In this document: piece after piece, positions 46,546 through 57,367 of the stretch
Layout: the number at the start of each line of letters is the position of its first letter
How positions within the stretch are numbered: the stretch's first letter is position 1
Source: Nicotiana tabacum
Taxonomy: Eukaryota; Streptophyta; Magnoliopsida; Solanales; Solanaceae
Direction of reading: 5' to 3'
DNA length: 64,000 bases
Assembly: GCF_000715075.1 (NCBI RefSeq)
Contig: NC_134101.1
Coordinates: 196,064,103-196,128,102, forward strand
Program-made: the position numbers and the translations under genes
The notes under the pieces: generated by a model
The model's input: only the letters and a program-made list of their open reading frames with translations
Databases searched by the model: none
Told to the model about the DNA's origin: nothing

Positions 46546-47456
46546 TACAAGTCATCCCTAAGAGAGGAAGTTTTAATTATCTTGGATCAGTAATCCAAGG
46601 TAATTAGGAGATTGACGATGATTTTACACATCATATTGGAGCAGGATGGATGAAGTAGAGGCTTAAATTAGGTGTCTTCTGTGATAAAGAATGCGCCACC
46701 AAGACTTAAAGATAAGTTCTAGAAATAGTGGTTAGACCGACTATATTGTACGAAGCAAAGTGTTGGCCAATCAAAAACTTTCATGTCTAGAAGATGAATG
46801 TAGTGAAAATGAGGATGTTGAGATAGATGTATAGGTACACTATGAGAGATAGGGTTAGAAATGAAGATATTCGGGACAAGGTAGGGCTGGCCCCCATGAT
46901 GGACAAAATGTAGGAAGCGAGGTTGAGATGGTTCAGTCATGTGAATAGGAGATGTACGGATTCTCCAATGAGTAGGGGTGATAGGTTGCCAATGATTGGT
47001 CTAAGGAGAGGTAGAAGTAGGCCAAAAAAGTATTGGCAATGTAATTAGGCAAGACATGACACATCTTCAGCTTACCGAGGACATGACCCTTGATAAGAGG
47101 GTGTGAAGATCAACAATTAGGGAAGAAGGTTAGAAGGTAGTCGAGCATTGTTCCTTCCCATAGCTATATTTTTTGTATTATTTTAGTATTTCCTTATTCT
47201 AATATTGTCTACTACTACTTGATTTTGCTTCTTCTTTGGTTCTATTATTATTTTGTTGTTATTACTGCTTCTTTTTTCTTGACGTCTTCATTACTGTATT
47301 TCCTTTTCTAAATTGTTGTATTTATGTTTGTCTTGAGCCGAGAGTCTATCAGCAACAACCTCTCTACTTGCACAAGTTAGGGGTAAGGTGTACATATTAC
47401 CCTCCCCAGTCCCTAGTTGTGAGATTACACTGAAAATGTTGTTGTTGTGGTTGTTA
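46546..47456 (+). mobile_element. 5'-truncated RTE-clade LINE, 3' end
   Basis: One frame reads SFNYLGSVIQGN, EIDDDFTHHIGAGWMK, VVRPTILYEAKCWPIKN, KMRMLR, VRNEDIRDKVGLAPMMDKM and ARLRWFSHVNRRC, the C-terminal part of RTE-type reverse transcriptase, with about ten stops. The 3' UTR ends GGGTAAGGTGTACATATTAC, then CCTCCCCAG, then TTGTTGTTG, the tail shared by Solanaceae RTE LINEs and Au-like SINEs. A near-identical 20-bp direct repeat (46526-46546 and 46560-46580) lies at the 5' junction. No clear target duplication is visible. Confidence 0.75.
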
Positions 47457-47599
47457 CAACTATACACAAATCTTTACATGAAGATAGCAAAATTATAAGT
47501 TTTGCTAAAGATACAGAAGCAAGTACACATTTTTAGGAATGGTAATATTGGGTAAACCTCCATATCCTTGCTTTTACTCAATTTTTAATGCACTAAGGG

Positions 47600-47990
47600 T
47601 TTTGACATGAGAGAAGAAGATGAAGAAAAGGATTGTGTAAATCAAGTAATCAAACTGAACCGAAGGCTCCTTTGGAGGAGAAGGAGGAAGAGGAAATTTC
47701 TATGGAGGAAGAAGACAAGGAAGAGGCATAGGATTTGGCTTCAAGTCAAGCAACCAAATTTAGAAATTATCTCGAGAGCTAACAATCAAACAAAATGGAA
47801 CGACAATTACAAATCCCTTGCCAAATTTGTAGAAGGAACAATCATACAGCAATGTCATGCTACTACAGATGGAATTAATCCTATTAAGCACAATAAACCA
47901 CCAACCAACACAATAATCAATGAAGGAGCAAATAACAACTTGTATCACTATCAATTTCTCAGCAAGGAAATCTTTGACTTATAGGGTTTT
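47600..47990 (+). pseudogene. Ty1/copia gag fragment with zinc knuckle
   Basis: An RGG-type box (GGRGNFYGGRRQGRGIGFGF) at about 47675-47745 is followed in another frame by PCQICRRNNHTAMSCYYRWN. The cysteines and histidine at 47819-47860 form a complete C-x2-C-x4-H-x4-C knuckle, which binds element RNA. An acidic frame (EEKEEEEISMEEEDKEE) overlaps. Frameshifts and stops follow; no copia protease or integrase remains. Sequence 47457-47600 and 47991-48071 is probably more of the same element, but I cannot identify it. Confidence 0.7.
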
Positions 47991-48071
47991 GAGTGATTAG
48001 TGGCATTATACCATGAAGATATCACTTGAATGATAGAGCTTTATGTTTGGTCTTCTCTTAGAAATGCTCTA

Positions 48072-48997
48072 TGTTATCCTTAAACATAGGACTCAATTCG
48101 AGCCTCTTAGTATGATGTCGCATGTTTATCCTTAAAACGGATAACAATTAAATTTGTATGTGGTTTTAAGGATATGTGGATTGATTCAACACAAGTAATC
48201 AAAAATGTTAGATAAACGAATTATAGATAAAGTAAATAACCAAACCAATTGTGGAAATGAGTTCGGGCTCGGATTTAAGACTAACAATAGTTCTACCCTC
48301 GACCAGACCCTTGATTTGAAGCCAAATGTGTAAGAAGAACTATGATTAAAATAAGAACTTTTCAATAGCTAAAATGCATAGAAATAAGTTTATATTACCT
48401 TGATATGTGTGTTACAACGTGTCCATTGAATAATAAACTTTCCATTTATATAGCAGGGGAGTTTTACCTCTAGTACAATTCGAAAAAGGGTAAAAATCCT
48501 CCTTGTACATTAGTCGTTGATACACTACTGAGATACATGCCATGATATCCGGTTGGGTGAAGGTAATCACGGTGCTTTGTTAGTCGAGTGAAACCATTTG
48601 TAGTGCTTTTCAAGGTCTTGGAGCTCATTCTGGGTTCAGGGGTGTCGCCATATCAGGCCCGGTGGCGAGCACCCCGTTCCAACCTCGATTCAAAGGGTCC
48701 TCGGATTCGGTCTCTACCTTATGCACTCACACTTCTAAATTTGTTTGATTCTCGGGGAACTCGGGGTGTGTTCTAACCCCGAGTTCACCCGTATACAAAT
48801 AGTCCCTTTATTTCTCAGAGAGTAGGTTTGCCGAAATGATAGGAAACGATAGATGCACTCCAGTTCCTTCCTTCGTACGTTACAATCGAGATAATGAATA
48901 AGCCGAAATGATCCATCAATTGTGTTGTTCTGACTTCGAACACGTGTCAATCATCGTCTGGTCGCCTCCGAATGTGAAATGTTACGTATTGATAACA
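48072..48997 (-). mobile_element. 3' LTR of element D
   Basis: Bounds are inferred from TGTTATCC (48072) and GATAACA (48991-48997), a perfect 7-bp terminal inverted repeat. On the minus strand the purine-rich AGGAGAAA lies just upstream of the TG start, and a TATA box CTATATAA sits at 48447-48454, giving U3 of about 0.54 kb. At 926 bp it fits a Retand-like Tat element. The 5' LTR is not in the window, so the boundaries are not confirmed by comparison. Confidence 0.65.
48447..48454 (-). promoter_or_regulatory. TATA box of LTR D
   Basis: The minus strand reads CTATATAA, followed about 30 nt later by GTTTATTATTCAATGG, a plausible start region. Confidence 0.55.
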
Positions 48998-49013
48998 TTT
49001 TCTCCTATAAAAG
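48998..49013. promoter_or_regulatory. Polypurine tract of D (minus) overlapping a TATA box for the antisense gene (plus)
   Basis: Minus-strand ATAGGAGAAA ends at the LTR. The same bases read on the plus strand as TCTCCTATAAAAG, with TATAAAAG at 49006-49013. This is 268 bp ahead of the antisense ORF start. The intervening 5' UTR is pyrimidine-rich with five CTTCAAATCTTCATA-like repeats (49120-49270). Confidence 0.5.
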
Positions 49014-49280
49014 TTTCGACCTTTTGTACTTATTCCACTTTCCGATCCTAGTTTTTACCCTCGAATTCTCTAGCGGCTGCCAACTCTTTCAAATTTTCAT
49101 CTCTTTACCTCTGATCTTCAAATCTTCATAGTTGTTCTTAGGCTTCTACCTAGATCTTCATCCTACCTTCAAATCTTCATACTTTATGCTTCCAACCTTC
49201 ATATCTTTCCTTCAAATCTTCATATCGTTCCTTCAAACCTTTATTTTTTTCCTTCAAATCTTCATATTCTCTAGATCACG

Positions 49281-51977
49281 ATGGCTAAGACTTCTAAATC
49301 AGTTCCCAAGCAGGATGCCTCTTTATCTTCCCAACTGGCCATAGGTACACAGGCGGCCATTCCCGAGGTGGTTGTTTTCGAGATGACTGCTCCCGAGACG
49401 GTTTCTTCCAAAGTGACTACTACCGAAGCAGCCCTAGATCCCCCTATGAAAAGCTTTATTCTCGGGAGATTGTTCAATCACAAATGACTTCAATGTCGAA
49501 AAGGCCTCATCGAAACAAGACTGGGGTGAAAGGGCATCGAGATATATATACTCCATTACTGAAGATACCCTTCCCATAGTCCGAGAAGGTTGTAAATGGG
49601 AAGGTAAGGACATGGTATTCCCTGGGCACGAGGACAGCATTAACACCCATGTGGAGACGTATTTAAGTGTTTATAATTACTCTTTCATACTGGGCCCAGT
49701 AGACCTAGTAGTTCTGGCCTTTTGCAAGAGATACGAGGTGTGCCTAGGGCAAAACCAGTCTCTTTGGAGGATCGTGATCCTCCTATGTTATTTTGTAAAA
49801 ACACTTAATCTTCTCGATTCACCCTCAACTACCTACTCCGTCTGTATAGTCCCGAATCTTCCAAGGGGGACTAATCAAGCTCACTCTCCGGGCCAACAAG
49901 ACTCCCTTTTTGAACATCAATGAGGATCGAGACCGAGGCTGGTAGGGGCGCCTTGATCGAGTAAAAACGGAAGATTTGATCCCTCTCGAGTTTTTGCCAT
50001 TTCCCGAGAAGTGGAATACATCTCATAGTGTAGTCTTTTCTTAATTGTCAAGTTTCCTTTATTTCCTTTCTCACCTTTAATATTTGTGGTTGTGCAGCTG
50101 TTGCTCGGGTCCCTAATGCAGTTCCCCAACTCATGGAGTGGATCGAAGGCATCTGCAAGCAGATGTCATACTTTGAGCGCACATGGCGCAAGCTTTTGAA
50201 GGATAGATGGGAGGCCCGTTCTCACAGTAAGGATCTTTTTATAATAGTTACCATTACTCTACGAACTTACATAACACTGACCTTTTCTCTTTCCTTTGCA
50301 GGTTTTCCTAAGACCAACGAACTTATGACGTTGGAAAGGGACGAGGATGCATCCCTATCGGTTGATCCCTCCATCACAAGACAGCCCAGGGTTGCTGAGG
50401 GGGAGAAGAAGAAGAGGAAAAGAAAGTCTCCGAGATCCCCAGGACCCGAAGTGAAGCCAAAAAAGAGGGCGGCTTCTGGGCTAATAAGCCCAAGAAGAGA
50501 ACCAATTCTCGGGTGTTGGATTCTGACTCACTCCATCAGATCAGGGATGAGTCTGATGAAGATGACATCTTTGTCGCTCACGGATCGACCCCTGCCGGGG
50601 ATAAGGCGGCACCCGAGAAAGAGAGCTGTGAGGCCGATCTCCATCCGACTCGAGAGGCTGAAATGGAGACGGGGGATGAGACCTCCCGAGAAGTCACTTC
50701 TATCCCGAAGGAAGCGACCGATGTAATAGAAATCACGTAGATGACCTCCTACACCGAGTCCATGCTTGAAGAGGCCCAAACAGGAAAGGAGAAGTCAAGT
50801 AAAGGAGTTCACGGCGCGGATGACCCTATCCACTCCTTCTTCGATAGCATGGACATGTCAACTTTGGAAGATTTTCCCGGGCTGGGCGGCCTAGAGATCC
50901 TGAAGAAAGATGTGCCTTCGGAATTTGGCAGGCCGAGTTCTAGCCAAAAACTAGTAAAGCACTTTCCTGCTACGAGTGTGAACCCCGACCGCAAGAGAAC
51001 ATGTATTCTTACGATCCCGAAGGATGCTCGGGTTTTATCTGCTCTAGTGGACATAGCCTGCTACCTCTGATGTCTGGTGACCAAAGTGGACCAGGCAAAG
51101 ATGAACGAGATGTGCACGTCGAGTCTTTTCAACGAGGAATAGCAGGCACTGAACCAGGTAAGGAATCAATACCCCTTTGTGAATTCCACCTAGGTTTTAA
51201 AGTCTATGACTATTTTTGTTGCTTTGTAGGCCTCGATGCTTCACCATGAGATCTTCCTTTGGTACCACTCCAAAATCAACCAGTTCAAGTTTGAGTTCAA
51301 CGAGCAAGTTCGTAAGAAGGATAAATACATGTTTCTCAATGAGCAACAAGAGGGGCCGTCAAGGATTTTCAAGCCGAGCTGGACAGGGATCATAAGGAAG
51401 CTTCGACCCTGAAGTGAGAACATGCCGATCTGGTCAAAAAGGTAAAGGTATTTGAAGTTAAAAACAAGGAGTTAGTCCTGGTGGCTAACAACACAACCTC
51501 ATAGGTCCAACAGAAGATTGACCCGATCGACCAACTTCGAGCCGAGATGAACGAGGTCCAAGCCATGGCTAACAGGCAGAAAAGCAAAATGGACCTGCTA
51601 GCTTTGGAGAAGGAAACTGCTAAAGCGAAGCTTGCATCGGTTGAGACCTAACTCCGGGTGGCGAAGGAGAAAGCTGATAAGTGGTCTTAGCCGAATGACG
51701 ATCTCTAAGCACAGATAAGCTTGGCTGTCATAGAGTGGTACGTTCTCAGCAGAGAATACGATGCAGTGAAGTCCAAGTTGGATACAAACTCCGTTGATGC
51801 CAAAGAAATGGTAGTCCAATACAAGGCCTATGTGGAGGCAACGGAGGTCCGCCTGAAGGCAAAGGCGAGTCAAAGAAGCTTTACGAGCCCGAAGGTGTCA
51901 AAGGCGCCAAAGGTTTTGAGGATTCCAAGGGCTCCGAGGGATCCGATGGCTCTAAGTCGGGCTCAAGTGAAGACTAA
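49281..51977 (+). pseudogene. Antisense accessory gene (aORF) of element D, four exons, decayed
   Basis: The gene starts MAKTSKSVPKQD and runs antisense to D's pol. Exon 1 (49281-50027) has SRYIYSITED, CKWEGKDMVFPGHEDSI, LGPVDLVVLAFCKRYEV, SLWRIVILL and INEDRDRGW; exons 2-3 have VPNAVPQLMEWIEGI and Lys/Arg-rich stretches; exon 4 (51230-51977) is a long coiled coil (LVKKVKVFEVKNKELV, MNRQ/KMDLLALEKE, REYDAVKSKLD) ending SGSSED. Three GT-AG introns, 50028-50097, 50227-50301 and 51158-51229, each of 70-75 bp, restore the frame across their joints. Stops (49488, 50738, 51068 and others) and frameshifts show decay. Similar ORFs occur in Solanaceae Tat elements and are usually annotated as uncharacterised or plant-mobile-domain-like; function is unknown. 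Confidence 0.72.
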
Positions 51978-53117
51978 GTGTAGATGCCTTAGTGCTTTTT
52001 TAGTTTTTGTCTCATGTACATATTATTGTTTTTATTTATTTTGAGGTCGTTTTTAATGGGCTTTTGTAAGTATATTCCGAAATATATATAAAAAGTTCCT
52101 TTTCTGGAATGGCGTGTCTTTACTTTTTCAACATTTTTTCATAATTTCTATTCTTTTAATGTTTCTATTGCCTTAGCATAGAATCAAATGTAGTTATAGA
52201 GCATTCGTTTTTCAGAGGTCCGAACGGAGCCTGACTTCGATATAACTTTGTTTGCTCGAGGCTTTGAAAACTTGGTGTGAACGGAAGTTTTTTCAAGATG
52301 CTTAAGTGATTTGATGCTTTTGTTGAGGGTAACTTTTTAGTAGGTTTTGAATTTTTATAAAGGCCTTATTTTCTGATTATGAGCTTCGGACGTCTCCGAG
52401 CCCTTTTTGGGGTGGCCGTAGCCTTTTGTATTTAGGCATCGCCTAATAGGTTTGTTGCTCCGGTATTCAGTAGCCCGAGTTTTTTGATCTTTTTTCGGAT
52501 GATAGTCCCCGAGTAGGGGTAGCCCTTGGGCTCGATATTTTTCGAATAGGGGTAGCCCTTGGGCTTGATAGTCCCCGAGTAGGGGTAGCTTGTGGGCTCT
52601 TAGGATCCGAAATTTAAGAGACAAGAAAATGTGTAATAGCAAGGCGGAATTTTCTTTCATTTAGGTATGTAAAGTACATGAAACAAAAACGCATAAAAGC
52701 TTGTATCATGGCTAAAGTGGACTATGTGGGCACGATTCACACGACCGTTTGGCCCTTACAGTGAATCCTAACCACCAAGCCTTAGCTTCTAGCACACAAG
52801 GTTTTCTTTTTTCCTTGCTAAAAACCTTAATCCGAGGGTAATGATCCCCAGTATTTGAGGTCGACCTTGAGAGGGCTCGGATACTTTTGATGTGAAATGA
52901 ATGCCCATTTACTGCGATTTGAGACCGGCCTTCAAATCTAAGTTAGCACATTTTACTGTTACCTCGTTTAAAACCTTGCTGAAAACCCCATTTTGGGACA
53001 AAACAGTTAAAGGGAAAAAGAGTACAACGCGTGCTTTCAGACCTAACATCCATATCCATCCTTGCTCGTTTACCTACAAATGTTAGTTCGATTCGTAACA
53101 TGTTTAAAAAGTAACTA
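51978..53117 (-). other. Noncoding region of D between the antisense gene and pol
   Basis: No domain is visible. At 52497-52602 there are three copies of a roughly 35-bp unit with CCCC-GAGTA-GGGG and AGCCC-TT-GGGCT hairpins. AATATATATAAAAAG at 52080 could serve as the antisense gene's polyadenylation region. The segments AAAACCTTGCTGAAAACCCC and CCTTGCTAAAAACCTTAATC resemble each other about 170 bp apart. Confidence 0.55.
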
Positions 53118-53410
53118 AGTTCGTACCTTAGCTGTAGTACTGCTTTAAGTGTGCCATATTCTAGTTGTTTGGTAGTTGCATACCGTTTCCTGCTTCGAGT
53201 TTGTACGAGCCTTTGCCGATAACTCTGACGACTCGATACGGTCCTTCCCAATTTGGTCCTAGCTTTCCCTCGTTCAGGTTTTGGGTGTGTAATGTTACCT
53301 TTCTCAACACCAAGTCCCCGATCTTGAAGTCTCGGAGGTTGGCTCTTCGGTTGTAGTATCTTCCTAGCCATTATTTTTGGGCGGCCAATCGGACTAGAGC
53401 GGCCTCCCAC
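53118..53410 (-). pseudogene. Integrase C-terminal region (element D)
   Basis: The minus strand carries, in a frame shifted from the longest ORF, a segment with GDLVLRKVTLH, GKLGPNWEGPYRVVRVIG and YKLEAGNG, the integrase barrel, ending near 53118 after a TLKQYYS-like terminus. The longest ORF here is out of frame and not native. This is the end of pol in D. Confidence 0.68.
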
Positions 53411-53641
53411 CTTTCATCCAATAGCTCTAGGCTCGTGATCATGGCCTTGCCATTTGACCCTTCTGTCGCATATTGGAACCTGAGGCTCGGTTATCCCACT
53501 TTGATTGGTATTAAGGATTCGGCCATGTAGACCAGTGAAAACGGGTAGCCCCAATACTAGACTTCAAGGTCTTACGATACGCCCACAGGACTTCGGTCAG
53601 GATTTCCTTCCATTTCCCTTTGGCGTCGGTCAACCTTTTTT

Positions 53642-53965
53642 TCAAGTTTTGAAGTATGGTCTTTTTTGTCGATTCCATCTGTCCTTTCCACTAGGTTGGT
53701 AAGGTGTTGATAATATCTTCTTAATCTTGTGATCTTCGAAGAATTTATTTACCTTGGTGCCGATGAATTGTCTCCCATTATCGCACACGATTTCGGCCGA
53801 TATCCCAAATCGACATGTTATGTGGTCCCAAATGAAGTCAATGACTTCTTTTTCCCAGATTTTCTCGAACGCTTGAGCTTCGACCCATTTGGAAAAATAA
53901 TCAATCATGAATAGTATGAATTGAGCCTTACTGGTTGCCTATGGGAGGTGACCGACGATGTCTAT
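53642..53965 (-). pseudogene. Integrase catalytic core (element D), E lost
   Basis: The frame shows FMIDYFSKWVEAQAFEK with the first catalytic Asp and IVCDNGRQFIGTK with the second. The third segment reads YQPSGKDRWNRQKRP, where a small deletion and frameshift have destroyed the N-G-x-x-E motif. Upstream bases encode SPWPFMK then GIDIVGHLP, the core's start. Inactive integrase remnant. Confidence 0.8.
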
Positions 53966-54638
53966 CCCTCATTTCATAAATGGCCACGGGGATAAGACCG
54001 AGTGGAGTAACTCTCCTGATTGATGGATCATCGGTGTGTGTCTCTAGTAGTCGTCGCATTCTCGTATGAAGTTCTTCGCTTCCTTCTACACTTCGATCCA
54101 GAAATAGTCGGCCCTAATTAATTTCTGAACTAAAGATTATGTCCCCAGATGGTTTTCGCAAGTGCCTTCATGAACTTCTCTTAAGGCGTATTCGGTATCA
54201 CCCAGCCTCAAGATCTGGCTAACGGGCCATCGAATGTTCTCCTTGACAATGTCCCTACGACCAAGCTAAATCTGGCAGACTTGGTACGTAGAGCCCTTGA
54301 TTCTTTGGGATCCGAGGACAACTTCCCAGTCTTCAAGTAATCTATGTACTTCTTCATCCAATCCTAGGTTAAACTGGTTGATTTACTTCGGCGTGGCCTT
54401 CTTATATCACCTATTTCATGAGTTGTACGAGTGTTCCCAAACTGAATTTATTGTCATCAACCGATGACCCCAAGTTAGCCAAAGCATCGGCCTCGCTGTT
54501 TTGGTCTCGGGGCACGTGTTGTAGGTTCTATTCCATGAATTGATGCAGCGTTACCGTTAACTTTTCTAAATACCTTCGCATATGTTCCTCTTTCACTTCG
54601 AACGTCCCATTGACTTGATTTACCACGATGAGGGAATT
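53966..54638 (-). pseudogene. Integrase zinc-finger and linker remnant (element D)
   Basis: Short matches in several frames, including KNFIRECDDY then RHTPMIHQ (the Cys half of the HHCC finger, with one Cys replaced) near 54075-54000. The rest is too decayed to align by eye, with many stops. It bridges RNase H and integrase in correct order. Confidence 0.5.
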
Positions 54639-55028
54639 TCACTTAGTTTCGATCACCTCAGCCCCAAGGCTTTTAGCCAACTCGAAACCTGCAATCATTG
54701 CCTCATACTTGATCTCATTGTTAGTCAATTTCCCAGTTCTAATAGACTGCCTAACTATATTCCCCGTAGGTGGTTTTAGCACGATGCCGAGCCCGGACCC
54801 CTTTGCGTTCGAGGCACTATTCATAAAAAGGGTCCAAATTCCTAAGGTAGTCCCCCGAGGCCAACAATAATTTTCTTTCGATTCGAGCACTAAGGCCGTC
54901 ATAAAGTCGGCCACGAAGTCGACCAAAATTTGAGATTTTATGGTGGTTCGGGGTCGATACACGATATTGCATCCACTGATCTCGATGGCCCATTTGGCCA
55001 ATCGGCCCCAGAGCTCGGGTTTGTGCAT
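54639..55028 (-). pseudogene. Second (archaeal-like) RNase H (element D)
   Basis: The frame reads RLAKWAIEISGCNIVYRPR, ILVDFVADF, WTLFMNSASNAKGSGLGIVL, TNNEIKYEAMIAGFELAKSL and EVIETK. It matches the second RNase H of Tat elements, but the first catalytic Asp (D-G-A-S) is now Asn (MNSAS), so it is inactive. The third Asp segment is lost after 54639. Confidence 0.75.
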
Positions 55029-55073
55029 GATGTTCCTTAGTGGGTAAGAGGTTATGACGCATATGGGGTGACA

Positions 55074-55580
55074 TTAAAAGTACGATTTTAACTTTCTGAT
55101 TGCGCTTAGCAAAGCGAGCTCCAACTTTTCCAGGTGAGGATACCTTGTTTCGGCCTCGCCTAGAGTTTTACTAACATAGTAAATAGGGAATTGCATACCT
55201 TCCTCTTCCCAGACTAAGACTCCACTTACCGCAACCTTAGAAACCGCAAAGTAAAGGTACAGTTGTTCATTCGCTTTCGAAGTGTGGAGCACGAGATGAC
55301 TCGAAAGGTACCATTTGAGTTCTTCCAAAGCCTGTTGGCATATCGGGGGCCACGAAAAGTTATTCTTCTTAAACAGTGAGAAGAACCGATCGCTTTTGTC
55401 TGAGGATCTTGATATGAACTGGCCCAGGGCGGCTATACGCCCGGTCAGCCTCTGAACGGTCTTGAGGTTGTCCACCATGGTGATATCTTCTATGGCTTTG
55501 ATTTTGTTAGGATTGATCTTGATCCCTCGACTGGATCCCATGAATACGAGGAATCTTCCGAATTCGACCCCGATGCACAC
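55074..55580 (-). pseudogene. RT thumb, connection and first RNase H (element D)
   Basis: The 168-codon frame reads GRFLVFMGSSRGIKINPNKI, LTGRIAALGQFISRSSDK, WPPICQQALEELKWYLS, LYLYFAVSKVAVSGVLVWEE, PIYYVSKTLGEAETRYPHLE and KLELALLSAIRKLKSYF. This is standard Tat RT-connection and RNase H. The first RNase H catalytic Asp appears replaced (AVSKVAVS). It overlaps the RT frame, showing a frameshift near 55560. Confidence 0.78.
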
Positions 55581-55936
55581 TTTTTTGGGTTCAGCTTCAT
55601 ATTGTATCTCTTCAATATGTCGAAGGTCTCTTGCAAATGTTTCAAATGATCCTCTGCTCGCAGGAACTTAACTAACATGTCGTCAATATAAACTTCCATT
55701 GATTTTCCTATTTGTTCTTCGAACGTCCGGTTTACTAGGCGTTGATAGGTGGCATTGGAGTTCTTTAATCCGAATGGCATTACATTATAACAATAAGTGT
55801 CGAATTTAGTGATCAAGGAAGTCTTTTCGTGATCGCCCGGTTCTATCCAAATTTCGTTATACCCGGAATAGGCATTGAGAAAATTGAGTATCTCATGCAT
55901 GGTCGTCGCGCCGATTATCCGATTGATGTTAGGCAA
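55490..55936 (-). pseudogene. Reverse transcriptase core (element D)
   Basis: The frame reads MPNINRIIGATTMHEILNFL, AYSGYNEIWIEPGDHEKTSL, VMPFGLKNSNATYQRLVN and SMEVYIDDMLVK, where YIDD is the catalytic box, then YNMKLNPKKCASG. The frame is lost beyond this. The N-terminal fingers (KDxFPLP part) are in another frame at about 55940-56030, with a stop. Confidence 0.8.
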
Positions 55937-56030
55937 AGGAAAAGAATCCTTAGGGCATGCCTTTTCAGATCTTTATAGTCCAAACACATTCTCAGCTTAT
56001 TTCCTTTCTTAGGTACTACTACTATGTTAG

Positions 56031-56348
56031 CTAACCAGTCCGGGTATTTAACTTCCCGAATGGATCATATTTTAAGAAGTTTAGATACCTCGTCCTTGAT
56101 GAATGCATGTTTGACCTCGAACTACGATCTCCTTTTCTGGTTAACGGATGGAACTTTGGGTCCAAACTCAGTTTATGAGAGGTCACCTCTAGCGGGATCC
56201 ATGTCATGTCAAGATGGGACCAAGCGAAACAATCTATGTTAAATTCAATGAGTTTTTTCCTGAGCTCGGGAGCTAACCCCGTGCCAAGGTATACCTTTCG
56301 ATTGGGTAAGTGTTCGATCAATATGACTTGCTCCAACTCCTCAACCAT
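56031..56348 (-). pseudogene. Pre-RT segment (element D)
   Basis: MVEELEQVILIEHLPNRKVY, LRKKLIEFNIDCFAWSHLDM and VTSHKLSLDPKFHPL correspond to the conserved segment before RT. The C-terminal third is out of frame. Sequence 56350-56690 is the protease-RT linker, with no clear motif. Confidence 0.68.
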
Positions 56349-56692
56349 CGATTTCGTGGCATCGAAATCATCAGGAGCTATGAACGATCTAGGAACTCTG
56401 TAGTCATCCTCCTTGCCTACTCCTTGCTCTTCCGGTTCATCGGGGCCGGTACCGGTGATTGATATTTAATTTCTTCCTTCTTGGTCGGCTCCGTGTTCTT
56501 TTATATTGAGAGCATGGGCACTGGGATTACCTCGTCGACTGCGAATGTTTCGTTTGCGGCCGGATGCTCTCCGTAGACCATCTTGACTCCACCCGATGTA
56601 GGGAACTTCAATGTCTGGTGTAAGGTTGAGGGTACCGCCCTCATGTTATGATCCCATGGCCTCCTGAATAGGGCATTGTACCTTATGTCCCA

Positions 56693-56965
56693 TTATATCA
56701 CGTAGAATTTTGTGTCTTGGGTCATCTTGGCGGTGTTCACTAGTAGGGTTATTTCTCCTTTAGTAGTTTTGCATGTCATGTTGAATTTGTTCAACACGCG
56801 AACCGCCGACACTATTTGGTCTTGTAACCCCAATTGCTTTACGATCGTCGATCTAATGATGTTGGTCAAACTGTCTGGATCAATCAAAACACATTTAACT
56901 CGAGATTTATTGATAAGTATGGATATCACTATCATCATTATGAGGTTGTATGATGCCCTCGGCAT
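56693..56965 (-). pseudogene. Protease fragment (element D)
   Basis: The active-site loop reads CVLIDPDSLTNII where the family has a D-x-G-S pattern; the invariant Gly is Asp, so the enzyme would be dead. Downstream QLGLQDQIVSAVRVLNKFNM and TTKGEITLLV match the flap side of Tat proteases. Confidence 0.7.
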
Positions 56966-57367
56966 CCTCGTCGTTGAGCGAAATGGTTCCCTCCGGGACG
57001 TAATATCGGGTGCATTTTTCCCTCGTGATGGATACTTTAGTGTGATTTATCATTGGCCCCTGGGGGACATCGATCCCTCCAATGATCATGTTGATGATTT
57101 GTTGAGGTTCTTCTTGTTCGATATGTTTATTGGAGTCCATGTTCCTGAAGTGGTTTTTGGCCCGATCACCCGGAAACTCTCGGAGGTGCTCGTTATTAAA
57201 TAACCGGGCAACTTATTCACATAATTGTCGGCAGTCCTCGGTCTTGTGGCCATGAGTGCCATGATATTTACACATCAGGTTAGGATCCCTCTCGGCAGGG
57301 TCAGATTGCAATGGTCAAGGCCACTTGGTCTCCTTGATGCGCCCAATGGCTGATACGGTGTTGGCTG
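56966..57367 (-). pseudogene. Gag C-terminal zinc knuckle (element D), cut by LTR E
   Basis: The minus strand encodes MCKYHGTHGHKTEDC, a C-x2-H-x4-H-x4-C knuckle near 57280, then VARLFNNEHLREF and MIIGGIDVPQGP, the usual gag-protease linker. Two stops interrupt it just after the knuckle. LTR E was inserted 80 or so bp upstream; the gag core and 5' LTR of D lie beyond element E, outside the window. Confidence 0.75.

Noticed and set aside
50133..50726. 197-codon ORF in the antisense gene region
   Set aside because: It reads through intron 2 (50227-50301), which has clear GT-AG ends and breaks similarity; the native exon 3 frame after the intron differs.
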